Of a stretch of DNA of 10,308 bases, positions 1 to 7,079 are shown one piece after another. Within the stretch, counting starts at the first letter, position 1. The number at the start of each line of letters is the position of its first letter. The notes under the pieces were generated by a model. It searched no databases. It was not told the DNA's origin and saw nothing but the letters and a program-made list of their open reading frames with translations. Source of the DNA: Lawsonibacter sp. (GTDB lineage: Bacteria > Bacillota > Clostridia > Oscillospirales > Oscillospiraceae); NCBI GenBank assembly GCA_022798855.1, contig JAAWNI010000067.1, forward strand, positions 1-10,308. The letters run 5' to 3'. Made by a program: the position numbers and the translations under genes.

Positions 1-3
1 TCC

Positions 4-68
4 GTAGGGCGCGACGACCCGGCGCGCCGTTTGCGGCAGGACGGCGGGCCGAGGTCGTCCCGCCCTAC
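4..68. repeat. Palindromic intergenic repeat with GTAGGG/CCCTAC ends
   Basis: Left arm 4-19 and right arm 53-68 are reverse complements in 15 of 16 positions; the only mismatch is 12 against 60. The interior is GC-rich and itself partly palindromic, so the transcript would fold into a long hairpin. The outer GTAGGG...CCCTAC boundaries match the repeat at 2976-3045, which suggests one family of small non-coding palindromic elements (REP- or MITE-like). No coding capacity is seen. The family assignment is inference from shared ends. Confidence 0.7.
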
Positions 69-70
69 AT

Positions 71-99
71 TTGCCAGCAATTCTGATGATTGCTATAGA
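71..99 (+). promoter_or_regulatory. Possible sigma-A promoter for the 70-residue protein gene
   Basis: TTGCCA at 71-76 matches the -35 consensus in 5 of 6 bases. After a 17-base spacer, TATAGA at 94-99 matches the -10 in 4 of 6 and is preceded by TG at 91-92, giving an extended -10 (TGcTATAGA). This would start transcription near 106 and leave a leader of about 120 bases that contains the hairpins at 163-200. Sequence match only. Confidence 0.4.
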
Positions 100-162
100 C
101 ACTTCCCCAAGAGAGGGGCGGAGCGCTTGCCCCGGTTTGTCAAAAAAACTCACCCCCCCCGC

Positions 163-200
163 CACCGGGTGGAACCCGGTGTCAAAGCTGGGTACACCGG
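163..200 (+). other. Two mutually exclusive hairpins in the leader
   Basis: CACCGGGT (163-170) pairs perfectly with ACCCGGTG (174-181) around a GGA loop. An alternative pairing joins CCGGTGT (176-182) with ACACCGG (194-200) around an 11-base loop. Because 176-181 is used in both, only one can form at a time. Neither is followed by a U-tract and neither covers the Shine-Dalgarno at 216-223. It could be a small leader switch or chance in a GC-rich stretch. Confidence 0.35.
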
Positions 201-229
201 CGCATAGACTGTTTCGGAGGTGAATTTAC

Positions 230-442
230 ATGGACTTACGCAACAAACAGATCACGGTGGGCGAGCTGCTGGACAATCCCAGGTCCAAGGCTGTCTTTCA
301 GCGCCGCTTTGGAAAATTTATGAAGCACCCCATGGTGGGCGCGTCCCGCTCCCTCACCCTGGGGCAGCTCCAGGAGATGGCCCAGGTCTATCTCCCCCAG
401 AAGACCATCCAGGACACCCTGAGGGAATTGGAGCAGCTTTGA
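230..442 (+). CDS. Hypothetical 70-residue protein
   Basis: The ATG at 230 follows a strong Shine-Dalgarno GGAGGTGA (216-223) at a 6-base spacing, which is the best evidence that this is a real gene. I do not recognise a named family. The product is soluble, with no signal peptide or membrane segment, and looks mostly helical: an ITVGELLDNP start, a basic middle (FQRRFGKFMKHP), and a leucine/glutamine-rich end (TIQDTLRELEQL). The pattern of LLxxP, then a short HP turn, then SLTLGQLQEM recalls small helical domains that occur alone or at C-termini of larger clostridial proteins; that is recollection, not a verified match. It stands alone, with 114 bases and a separate promoter before pgeF, so it is probably monocistronic. 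Overlapping frames over the same DNA lack a comparable ribosome binding site. Confidence 0.7.
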   Translation: MDLRNKQITVGELLDNPRSKAVFQRRFGKFMKHPMVGASRSLTLGQLQEMAQVYLPQKTIQDTLRELEQL

Positions 443-496
443 GCAGTTTGCCCTGGCCGGCCGCAAAAATATGTCCCATTTCTCCTTTGTAATGGG

Positions 497-525
497 TTGC
501 TATCTGACAGATTTTAGGCTAAAAT
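497..525 (+). promoter_or_regulatory. Sigma-A type promoter upstream of pgeF
   Basis: TTGCTA (497-502) and TAAAAT (520-525) are separated by exactly 17 bases, and the surrounding 505-535 stretch is AT-rich in an otherwise GC-rich region. Transcription would start near 532, leaving a leader of roughly 25 bases before the pgeF ATG at 557. A small CCCATT/AATGGG hairpin (475-480 and 491-496) lies immediately upstream and may weakly end the preceding transcript. Confidence 0.6.
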
Positions 526-556
526 AAAATATCATAGCCACAACGGAGGAGACGCC

Positions 557-1369
557 ATGGAAGTTACAAGACAGGAGCGCTGTGGCGTCTCCTTTTATGC
601 CTGTTCCGACCCGGCCTGGGAGGGGGCGGCCCACGGCTTTTCCACCCGGCTGGGGGGCGTCTCCCCCGCGCCGATGGACAGCCTGAACCTGGGGGCCGCC
701 CTAGGGGACGACCCGGCCAACGTCCGGGAGAACTTTGCCCGGTTCTGCACCGCCCTGGGGGCCGATGTCAACGCTCTGGTGAAAAACCATCAGGTCCACA
801 GCAATCGGTTCCGGCTGGTGGCGAAGGCGGACATCCTGCCCGACCCCGCCCAAACCGGGACTTATGAAGCGGACGGCCTGATTACCACGGAGCCGGGGGT
901 CTGCCTCACCGTGTTCTCCGGGGACTGCATCCCCATCCTGTTCTACGACCCGGTACGGCGGTGCGCCGCCGCCGCCCACGCCGGCTGGCGTGGGACCGCC
1001 CTGGGCATCGCCACCCGAGTGGCGGAAGCCATGGTCCGGGACTGCGGCTGCGCGCCGGAGAATATCCTGGCCGCCATTGGGCCGGGCATCGGCCCCTGCT
1101 GCTTCGAGACGCACCGCGACGTCCCCGACGGCCTGCGCTCCGGCCTGGGGCAGGACGCCGAGGCGTTTATCCGCCCTCTTCCGGAGGAGGGCAAGTTCTC
1201 CGTGGACCTGAAGGGGGCCAACGCCCGCTTTTTGCTGAGAGCCGGCCTGGCCCCGGAGCACATCGCCCTCTGCCCCGCCTGCACCGCCTGCGATCTGGAC
1301 ACCTTCTGGTCCCACCGGGTCCAGGGGAACCGGCGGGGCAGCATGGCGGCCATGATACAGCTGGTTTGA
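557..1369 (+). CDS. pgeF: Peptidoglycan editing factor PgeF (YfiH/LACC1 family)
   Basis: A 270-residue cytoplasmic enzyme of the multicopper-oxidase-like LACC1/YfiH family (old name: polyphenol oxidase or laccase domain). Characterised members remove wrongly incorporated L-serine from UDP-MurNAc precursors (E. coli PgeF) or act on purine nucleosides (LACC1-type phosphorylase/deaminase activity), so the exact substrate here is not settled. The family metal-site residues are visible: His81 in NHQVHS, Cys124 in SGDCIP and His141 in AHAGWRG; the 17-residue Cys-His spacing equals that of E. coli YfiH as I recall it. IGPGIGPCCFE and the C-terminal CDLDTFWSHR and GNRRGSMA motifs are also typical. 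Length matches the family. The start is fixed by GGAGGAG (545-551) five bases before the ATG. It is preceded by its own promoter and followed by a hairpin, so it is probably transcribed alone. Confidence 0.93.
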   Translation: MEVTRQERCGVSFYACSDPAWEGAAHGFSTRLGGVSPAPMDSLNLGAALGDDPANVRENFARFCTALGADVNALVKNHQVHSNRFRLVAKADILPDPAQTGTYEADGLITTEPGVCLTVFSGDCIPILFYDPVRRCAAAAHAGWRGTALGIATRVAEAMVRDCGCAPENILAAIGPGIGPCCFETHRDVPDGLRSGLGQDAEAFIRPLPEEGKFSVDLKGANARFLLRAGLAPEHIALCPACTACDLDTFWSHRVQGNRRGSMAAMIQLV

Positions 1370-1385
1370 TTTACAGCAATCATAT

Positions 1386-1419
1386 GGCTCCCTCAGTCAG
1401 CCCCCCAAAAGAGGGAGCC
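1386..1419 (+). terminator. Hairpin after pgeF, weak terminator or repeat remnant
   Basis: GGCTCCCTC (1386-1394) pairs perfectly with GAGGGAGCC (1411-1419) around a 16-base loop, 17 bases after the pgeF stop. No U-tract follows, only TTG, so intrinsic termination would be weak. The GGCTCCCTCAGTCAG opening resembles a palindromic intergenic repeat common in gut Clostridia, and this may be a shortened copy; that comparison is from memory. Confidence 0.5.
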
Positions 1420-1452
1420 TTGCCCAACATCACTTGTGACAAAGGAACCGAT

Positions 1453-2979
1453 ATGAAACGATGCCGAATCACCGCGCTTTTTCTGGCCCTTCTCCTCACC
1501 CTCGCCGCCTGCGGGGGCAAAACCATGCCTGACAGCTCCGGCTCCACCTCCTCCCCGGGGGACGCCAGCCAGGGGGAGGTCCAAGGGCCCACGGCCGTCC
1601 CCTTCACACTGGCGGTCTACCCCGAATTCACCCTCCACCCCGCGCTGGCCGCCAACCGGGCCAACCTCACCCTGGCCCCCCTGCTGTACGAGGGGCTTTT
1701 CGCGGTGGACAGGGCCTTTCAGGCCCAGCCGGTGCTCTGCCAGAGCTATACCGTCAGCGAGGACAAGCTCTCCTGGACCTTCACCCTGCGGTCCGGGGCG
1801 GCCTTCTCCGACGGCACCCCCCTCACCGGGCAGGCCGTGGCCGACGCCCTGAATCTGGCCCGCTCCCCACAGGGGCGCTTCCGCCAGCGGCTGGCCGATG
1901 TCACGGCCGTCACCGCGTCGGAGGAGAACCCCAATCAGGTGGCGGTGGCCCTGAGCCGCCCCAACGGCTCCCTGCCCCTGCTGCTGGACATCCCCATCGC
2001 CCTGGGTGAAGGGGAGCGGCCCCTGGGGACGGGGCCCTACGTGCTGTCGGGGGAGGGGGACAGCCTGTCCCTCACCGCCCGGGCGGGCTGGTGGCAGGAC
2101 AAGGCCCTGCCCGCCCAGGCCATCCCGCTCCACGCGGTCCACAAGAGCGACGAGCTGATCTACGCCTTTGACGCCGGGGAGGTGTCGCTGGTGGACGTGG
2201 ACCTGATGGCCACCAACGCCATGGGCTACGGGGGCAACTACCAGGCCTGGGACTACCCCTCCACCGGGTTCCTCTACCTGGGTTTCAACACCCAGGAGGG
2301 CCCCTGCCGCGCCCCGGAGGTCCGCCGGACCCTGGCCCTGGCGGTGGACCGGGAGTCCATCGCTTCCGCCGTCTACGCCAACCACGCCCGTGCCTCCCTC
2401 CTCCCCGTCCACCCGGACAGCCCCCTGTACAGCCAGGCCTCGGCCGGCGCCGCGCCGGCCTACGCCCCCGAACAGCTGGCCGCCCAGCTCCAGGAGCTTC
2501 GGCTGGGGGACAAGGCGCTCACCCTGGTGGTGAACAATGAGAACATGAGCAAAGCCGCCGCCGCCCAGCGGATCGCCTACCAGCTGGAAGCGGTGGGCCT
2601 GGCCGTCAATCTGGTGCAGATGTCCTTCGAGGACTACACCGCCGCCCTGGCCAACGGAGCGTTTGACCTCTACCTGGCGGAGACGGCCCTCACCGCCGAT
2701 TTTGACCTGGCCCCCCTGCTGGGCTCCGCCGGCGCGCTCAACTACGGCCGCTGGTGGGCGGAGGGCGCCGACGGCCTTCTCTGGGCCATGCAGGCGGCCG
2801 CCCCGGAGGAAAAGGCCGCCGCCGCGGAAAATCTCTTTGCCCTGCTGAACGAGCAGGCCCCCATCGTCCCCATCGCCTTCAAAAACGGCTCCGTCCTCAC
2901 CCAGTGGGGGCAGGTGTCGGGCCTGTCCCCGGTGCGGGGGAACGTATTTTACCAGATGGAAAACTGGAGTGTTTCGTAG
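1453..2979 (+). CDS. Family-5 solute-binding lipoprotein (peptide-type ABC transporter)
   Basis: A 508-residue extracellular binding protein of the SBP_bac_5 family (DppA/OppA/NikA type), which captures peptides, nickel or similar solutes for an ABC importer. Residues 1-20 form a lipoprotein signal peptide: basic start MKRCR, hydrophobic core, and lipobox LAAC with Cys20 as the lipid-anchored residue. A Ser/Gly/Asp-rich linker follows. The family hallmarks are LLYEGLF, a WTFTLRSGAAFSDGTPLT motif, GTGPYVL, YLGFNTQ, and EVRRTLALAVDRESI. The start is the ATG at 1453 behind AAGGA (1442-1446); the frame is open much further upstream (from 961), but that part overlaps pgeF and lacks the signal peptide. 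No permease or ATPase gene is present nearby, so it is an orphan within this window and its ligand cannot be told. Its TAG stop lies inside a palindromic repeat, so the C-terminus may have been altered. Confidence 0.9.
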   Translation: MKRCRITALFLALLLTLAACGGKTMPDSSGSTSSPGDASQGEVQGPTAVPFTLAVYPEFTLHPALAANRANLTLAPLLYEGLFAVDRAFQAQPVLCQSYTVSEDKLSWTFTLRSGAAFSDGTPLTGQAVADALNLARSPQGRFRQRLADVTAVTASEENPNQVAVALSRPNGSLPLLLDIPIALGEGERPLGTGPYVLSGEGDSLSLTARAGWWQDKALPAQAIPLHAVHKSDELIYAFDAGEVSLVDVDLMATNAMGYGGNYQAWDYPSTGFLYLGFNTQEGPCRAPEVRRTLALAVDRESIASAVYANHARASLLPVHPDSPLYSQASAGAAPAYAPEQLAAQLQELRLGDKALTLVVNNENMSKAAAAQRIAYQLEAVGLAVNLVQMSFEDYTAALANGAFDLYLAETALTADFDLAPLLGSAGALNYGRWWAEGADGLLWAMQAAAPEEKAAAAENLFALLNEQAPIVPIAFKNGSVLTQWGQVSGLSPVRGNVFYQMENWSVS

Positions 2980-3045
2980 GGGCGGATATTATCCGCCCGC
3001 AGAGCCTGACTGAAGATAAACCGGGCGGATAATATCCGCCCCTAC
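2976..3045. repeat. Palindromic repeat with perfect 24-bp arms
   Basis: Arms 2976-2999 and 3022-3045 are perfect reverse complements, separated by 22 bases. Each arm is itself a palindrome, GGGCGGATA (2980-2988, 3023-3031) facing TATCCGCCC (2990-2998, 3033-3041) across one base, so either one long hairpin or two small ones could form. The outer ends read GTAGGG and CCCTAC, as at 4-68. The element provides the stop codon (2977-2979) of the upstream gene and ends 27 bases before the purL ATG. It may also serve as a transcript-end structure, although no U-tract follows. Confidence 0.9.
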
Positions 3046-3071
3046 ACAAAGAAAACGGAGGAGAGAAGACC

Positions 3072-6000
3072 ATGAATGTTTACCGCTGTTATTCCGCAAA
3101 GAAGCCCCAATATGACGTAGAGAGCACCGCTCTGCTGGATCAGCTGTGGGGACAACTGGGTATTGATAATCTGGAAAATCTTTTCATCCTGCATCGGTAT
3201 GATGTAGAGGGGATCAGCCAGGAGGTCTTTGAACGGGCCAAGGGCATCGTGTTCTCCGAACCCCAGGTGGACGACATCTATAACGAGGATTTTTCCCCCG
3301 CCCGCACCCCCGAATACACCTTAGCGGTGGAGGCCCTGCCGGGCCAGTTCGACCAGCGGGCGGACTCTGCGGCCCAGTGTATCCAGCTCATGGCCGGGGT
3401 GGAGCGCCCCCTGGTGGCCAGCGCAACAGTTTACCTTTTCTATACCATTGAGGGCTCCCTATCCCAAGAGGACCAGGAGAAAATCAAAAAGTACCTCATC
3501 AACCCGGTGGAAAGCCGGGAGGCCTCCCTGGACAAGCCCGAGACGCTGGTGCGGGAGCACGCCGCTCCCGACCGCGTGGACACAGTGGACGGCTTTACCG
3601 CCATGGACGGAAAGGCCCTGTCCGGCCTGCTGGACTCCCTGGGGCTGGCCATGGACCTGGACGACCTGAAATTTTTGCAGGCCTACTTCCGGGATGAGGA
3701 GGAGCGGGACCCCACCATCACCGAGGTGCGGGTGGTGGACACCTACTGGTCCGACCACTGCCGCCACACCACCTTCTCCACCCATTTGGACGAGGTCAAT
3801 ATTGACGACCCCGTTGTAAAGGCGGCCTACGAGCGGTATCTGGCCGCCCGGGTGGAGGTCTACGGCGGGGAGAAGGCGGCCCAGCGGCCCCAGACCCTGA
3901 TGGACATCGCCACCATCGGCACCAAGGTGCTGAAAAAGCGGGGCCTGCTCCCCGAGCTGGACGAGAGCGAGGAGATCAACGCCTGCTCCATCCACGTCCC
4001 CGCCGACGTGGACGGCGAGGTCCAGGACTGGCTGCTCATGTTCAAGAACGAGACGCACAACCACCCCACTGAGATCGAGCCCTTCGGCGGCGCGGCCACC
4101 TGCATCGGCGGCTGCATCCGGGACCCCCTCTCCGGCCGGGTGTATGTCCACCAGGCCATGCGCTTCACCGGCGGCGGCGACCCCCGCGCCCCCTTCGCCC
4201 AGACGCTGGAGGGCAAGCTGCCCCAGCGGAAGCTGGCCCAGACGGCGGCGGCGGGCTACTCCTCCTACGGCAACCAGATCGGCCTGGCCACCGGCCACGT
4301 GGCCGAGGTTTACCACGAGGGCTACATCGCCAAGCGGCTGGAGTGCGGCGCTGTGGTGGGCGCGGCCCCTGCGGAGAACGTCCGCCGGGAGCGGCCCGCG
4401 CCGGGCGACGTGGTGGTCCTCCTGGGGGGGCGCACCGGCCGGGACGGCATCGGCGGGGCCACCGGCTCCTCCAAGAGCCACAACAAGAAGTCCCTGGCCA
4501 CCATGGCTTCCGAGGTCCAGAAGGGCAACGCCCCCGAGGAGCGGAAGATCCAGCGGCTGTTCCGGGACGGCGAGGTCACCCGGCTCATCAAGCGGTGCAA
4601 CGACTTCGGGGCGGGCGGCGTGTCCGTGGCCATCGGCGAGCTGGCCGACGGCCTGGAGATCAATTTGGACGCCGTCCGCAAGAAGTACGACGGCCTGGAC
4701 GGCACCGAGCTGGCCATCTCCGAGAGCCAGGAGCGGATGGCGGTGGTGGTCGCCCTGGAGGACGAAGCCCAGTTCATCGCCGCCGCCGAGAGGGAAAATC
4801 TGGAAGCCTACCGGGTGGCTGTGGTCACCGAGAGCCCCCGGATGGTGATGCGCTGGAAGGGCCAGAAGATCGCCGACCTGTCCCGGGCCTTCCTCAACAC
4901 CAACGGCGCGGTGAAGCACGCCAAAGCTTATGTTCCGGACTACGATAAGGCCGCATGGTTCCGGCTGTGTGAGGACCGTTTCCGCTCCTATGAGGAGATG
5001 GCTTCCAGTCTGGCCTGCGCCAGCCGCAGGGGCCTGGTGGAACGGTTTGACGGTTCCATCGGGGCTGGTTCCGTTCTGATGCCCTTCGGCGGCAAATATC
5101 AGGCAACCCCCACCCAGGTGATGGCAGCTCTGCTGCCGGTCCTGCCCGGCCAGGAGACTGACCAGGCCAGCGTGATGGCCTGGGGCTGTGACCCGGAAAA
5201 GTTGAGTGTGTCTCCCTACTTTGGGGCCTATCAGGCGGTAGAAGATTCCATTACCAAGCTGGTTGCCGCAGGTGCAGACTATAAAAAAGTTTACCTTACC
5301 CTTCAAGAGTTCTTTGAGAAACTGCGGAACGAGCCCCAGCGCTGGGGCAAGCCCTTTGCCGCCCTTCTGGGAGCCCTGGAAGCCCAAATAGACTACGGCT
5401 GCGCCGCCATTGGTGGCAAGGACTCCATGTCTGGCTCCTTCCTGGATAAGGATGTCCCCCCCACCCTCATCTCCTTTGCCATCGCCCCCATCAAGGCCAG
5501 CGAAGTAATCTCTCCGGAGTTCAAGGAGCCGGGGCACCCCGTCTACTTCTTCTGCGGCGGAGGAGAACCGGAGGGGATCAAAGAGTGCTGGGAGCAGTTC
5601 CACGCCCTTTGTCAGGCGGGCAAGGTCAAGGCGGCCTATGCCGTTGGCGAAGGCGCGGTGGCAGAGGCGATTATGAAGATGTCCTTCGGCAATCGGATCG
5701 GCTTTGACGTTGATCAGAACGCCAAGCCCAAGATTGAGGACTATTTTTGGTCCATCGACAATCCCCACGCCATCATTGCCGAGCTGTCAGAGGAAGTCCC
5801 CGCGGGCGACTGGTTCAGCAAGATCGGCGAGACAGTGGCCGAACCCACTATTACCTTGAAATACCGCAAGTTCAGAAAACCGGAGAGTTATTCCATCGAC
5901 GAACTCTTTGCCTTGAATGAGGGCGTGCTGGAGGAGGTCTACCCCACCAAGGCGGGCGGCTCTGAGGAGGTCCAGGCCATCTCCTGGGAGGGCCGCTCCC

Positions 6001-6824
6001 CCGCCGTGTGCAAATACAAGACGGCCCACCCCAAAGCGGTGATCCCCGCCTTCCCCGGCACCAACTGCGAGTACGACACCGCCAAGGCCTGCATCCGGGC
6101 GGGCATCGACCCGGAGATCGTGGTGGTGCGCAACCTGACCACCGGCCTCCTGGCCCAGTCCGCCCAGGCCCTGGAGGAAGCCATCGGCCGGGCCCAGATG
6201 GTGGTCCTCCCCGGCGGCTTCTCCGGCGGCGACGAGCCGGAGGGCTCCGCCAAGTTCATCTGCTCCTTCCTCCGCAACCCCGCCCTCAGCGGCGCCATCA
6301 TGGACCTGCTCCACCACCGGGACGGCCTGATGCTGGGCATCTGCAACGGCTTCCAGGCCCTGGTGAAGCTGGGCCTGCTCCCCTTCGGCGAGATACGCCC
6401 CGTTGACGAGCGCTGCCCCACCCTCACCTACAACCAGATCGGACGCCATCAGAGCCGGTATGTCACCACCCGGGTGGCTTCCGTCCAGTCCCCCTGGATG
6501 CTGAAATGCCAGGTGGGCGACCTGCACACCATCCCCATCTCCCACGGCGAGGGCCGCTTCGTGGCGCCGCCGGAGGTCATCGCCGGCCTGATCGCCAATG
6601 GCCAGGCAGCCACCCAGTACGTGGACCTGGAGGGCCGGCCCACCATGGACATCCTGGCCAACCCCAACGGCTCCATGGAAGCCATCGAGGGCATCTTCTC
6701 CCCCGACGGCCGGGTCTTCGGCAAGATGGGGCACCTGGAGCGCCGGGGCCCCTTCGTGGCCGTCAACATCCCCGGGAACAAGCACCAGCCCCTGTTTGAG
6801 AGCGGCGCGGAGTACTTCAAATAA
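3072..6824 (+). CDS. purL: Phosphoribosylformylglycinamidine synthase, fused clostridial type
   Basis: A 1250-residue FGAM synthase (FGAR amidotransferase), the fourth step of purine synthesis: FGAR + glutamine + ATP give FGAM + glutamate + ADP + phosphate. Synthetase and glutaminase are fused in one chain, as in the large PurL type. In order: N-terminal region; substrate-site motif TYWSDHCRHTTF (224-235); FKNETHNHPTEIEPFGG (from 324) of the ATP/FGAR site; a second synthetase half; and a C-terminal class I glutaminase from about residue 990. The glutaminase shows PGTNCEYDTAKAC, nucleophile Cys1091 in LGICNGFQ, and His1221/Glu1223 in GHLER completing the triad, so it looks active. The start follows GGAGGAGAG (3057-3065). 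Base use is uneven: codons at 4860-4919 have G/C in 20 of 20 third positions, the next 20 only 12, and those from 5220 only 10, returning to near-total G/C after about 5920. No other pur genes are in the window. Confidence 0.97.
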   Translation: MNVYRCYSAKKPQYDVESTALLDQLWGQLGIDNLENLFILHRYDVEGISQEVFERAKGIVFSEPQVDDIYNEDFSPARTPEYTLAVEALPGQFDQRADSAAQCIQLMAGVERPLVASATVYLFYTIEGSLSQEDQEKIKKYLINPVESREASLDKPETLVREHAAPDRVDTVDGFTAMDGKALSGLLDSLGLAMDLDDLKFLQAYFRDEEERDPTITEVRVVDTYWSDHCRHTTFSTHLDEVNIDDPVVKAAYERYLAARVEVYGGEKAAQRPQTLMDIATIGTKVLKKRGLLPELDESEEINACSIHVPADVDGEVQDWLLMFKNETHNHPTEIEPFGGAATCIGGCIRDPLSGRVYVHQAMRFTGGGDPRAPFAQTLEGKLPQRKLAQTAAAGYSSYGNQIGLATGHVAEVYHEGYIAKRLECGAVVGAAPAENVRRERPAPGDVVVLLGGRTGRDGIGGATGSSKSHNKKSLATMASEVQKGNAPEERKIQRLFRDGEVTRLIKRCNDFGAGGVSVAIGELADGLEINLDAVRKKYDGLDGTELAISESQERMAVVVALEDEAQFIAAAERENLEAYRVAVVTESPRMVMRWKGQKIADLSRAFLNTNGAVKHAKAYVPDYDKAAWFRLCEDRFRSYEEMASSLACASRRGLVERFDGSIGAGSVLMPFGGKYQATPTQVMAALLPVLPGQETDQASVMAWGCDPEKLSVSPYFGAYQAVEDSITKLVAAGADYKKVYLTLQEFFEKLRNEPQRWGKPFAALLGALEAQIDYGCAAIGGKDSMSGSFLDKDVPPTLISFAIAPIKASEVISPEFKEPGHPVYFFCGGGEPEGIKECWEQFHALCQAGKVKAAYAVGEGAVAEAIMKMSFGNRIGFDVDQNAKPKIEDYFWSIDNPHAIIAELSEEVPAGDWFSKIGETVAEPTITLKYRKFRKPESYSIDELFALNEGVLEEVYPTKAGGSEEVQAISWEGRSPAVCKYKTAHPKAVIPAFPGTNCEYDTAKACIRAGIDPEIVVVRNLTTGLLAQSAQALEEAIGRAQMVVLPGGFSGGDEPEGSAKFICSFLRNPALSGAIMDLLHHRDGLMLGICNGFQALVKLGLLPFGEIRPVDERCPTLTYNQIGRHQSRYVTTRVASVQSPWMLKCQVGDLHTIPISHGEGRFVAPPEVIAGLIANGQAATQYVDLEGRPTMDILANPNGSMEAIEGIFSPDGRVFGKMGHLERRGPFVAVNIPGNKHQPLFESGAEYFK

Positions 6825-6834
6825 GCCCCCGACT

Positions 6835-6870
6835 CCCCCTCCCCGGAGCTTTTCCACTCCGGGGAGGGGG
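6835..6870 (+). terminator. Strong hairpin after purL
   Basis: CCCCCTCCCCGGAG (6835-6848) pairs perfectly over 14 bases with 6857-6870 around an 8-base loop, starting 10 bases after the purL stop. It lacks an immediate U-tract; the nearest T-run is at 6887-6890. It probably marks the purL transcript end or protects it, but efficient intrinsic termination is not assured. Confidence 0.6.
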
Positions 6871-6885
6871 GCTGATTCCCGACCT

Positions 6886-6923
6886 GTTTTATCCCCTTCC
6901 AGGGATAGGCAAGGGGATAAAAC
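6886..6923. repeat. Perfect 13-bp inverted repeat
   Basis: GTTTTATCCCCTT (6886-6898) and AAGGGGATAAAAC (6911-6923) are exact reverse complements with a 12-base loop. It lies directly after the purL hairpin. The T4 run falls in the left arm, so it could supply a late U-tract to the preceding hairpin, or act as an independent palindromic unit. Confidence 0.65.
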
Positions 6924-6936
6924 GGAACCAGAATAA

Positions 6937-6961
6937 GGCAAGGGCAGAGCCCTTGCCCTAC
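6937..6961. repeat. Short palindrome ending in CCCTAC
   Basis: GGCAAGGGC (6937-6945) pairs with GCCCTTGCC (6949-6957) across AGA. The following CCCTACATT (6956-6964) is identical to 63-71 at the end of the first repeat. No matching GTAGGG left end is seen, so this may be a partial or degraded member of the same family. Confidence 0.5.
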
Positions 6962-7016
6962 ATTCGGTGGGTTTCCTGAATTTGTGAGACAAGCGTGCCC
7001 CACGACCATTTTCCCC

Positions 7017-7045
7017 TTGCCTTTTCCCCCAAACTATGATATAGT
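7017..7045 (+). promoter_or_regulatory. Likely promoter of smpB
   Basis: TTGCCT (7017-7022) and TATAGT (7040-7045) are separated by 17 bases; the -10 matches consensus in 5 of 6, the -35 in 4 of 6. It lies 35 bases before the GTG start of smpB and makes the longer upstream reading frame (from 6984) implausible, because the promoter would lie inside that coding region. Confidence 0.5.
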
Positions 7046-7079
7046 AGCTCCTGATTCCAGAGGAGGGGAGGTGTCCGCC

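Noticed and set aside
961..1452. Long N-terminal extension of the binding-protein frame
   Set aside because: The upstream part overlaps pgeF in another frame, is arginine/proline-rich from GC-rich shadow coding, and would bury the lipoprotein signal peptide that starts at 1453.
3459..5768. 769-residue open frame on the minus strand opposite purL
   Set aside because: It lies wholly antisense to a certain gene; the G/C-rich third positions of purL suppress stops there. Composition is glycine/leucine/valine-rich and no motif is recognisable.
6984..7079. ATG start for smpB at 6984
   Set aside because: It adds 32 proline-rich residues not seen in SmpB, includes the probable promoter, and lacks a Shine-Dalgarno, whereas GTG 7080 has one and gives the usual length.
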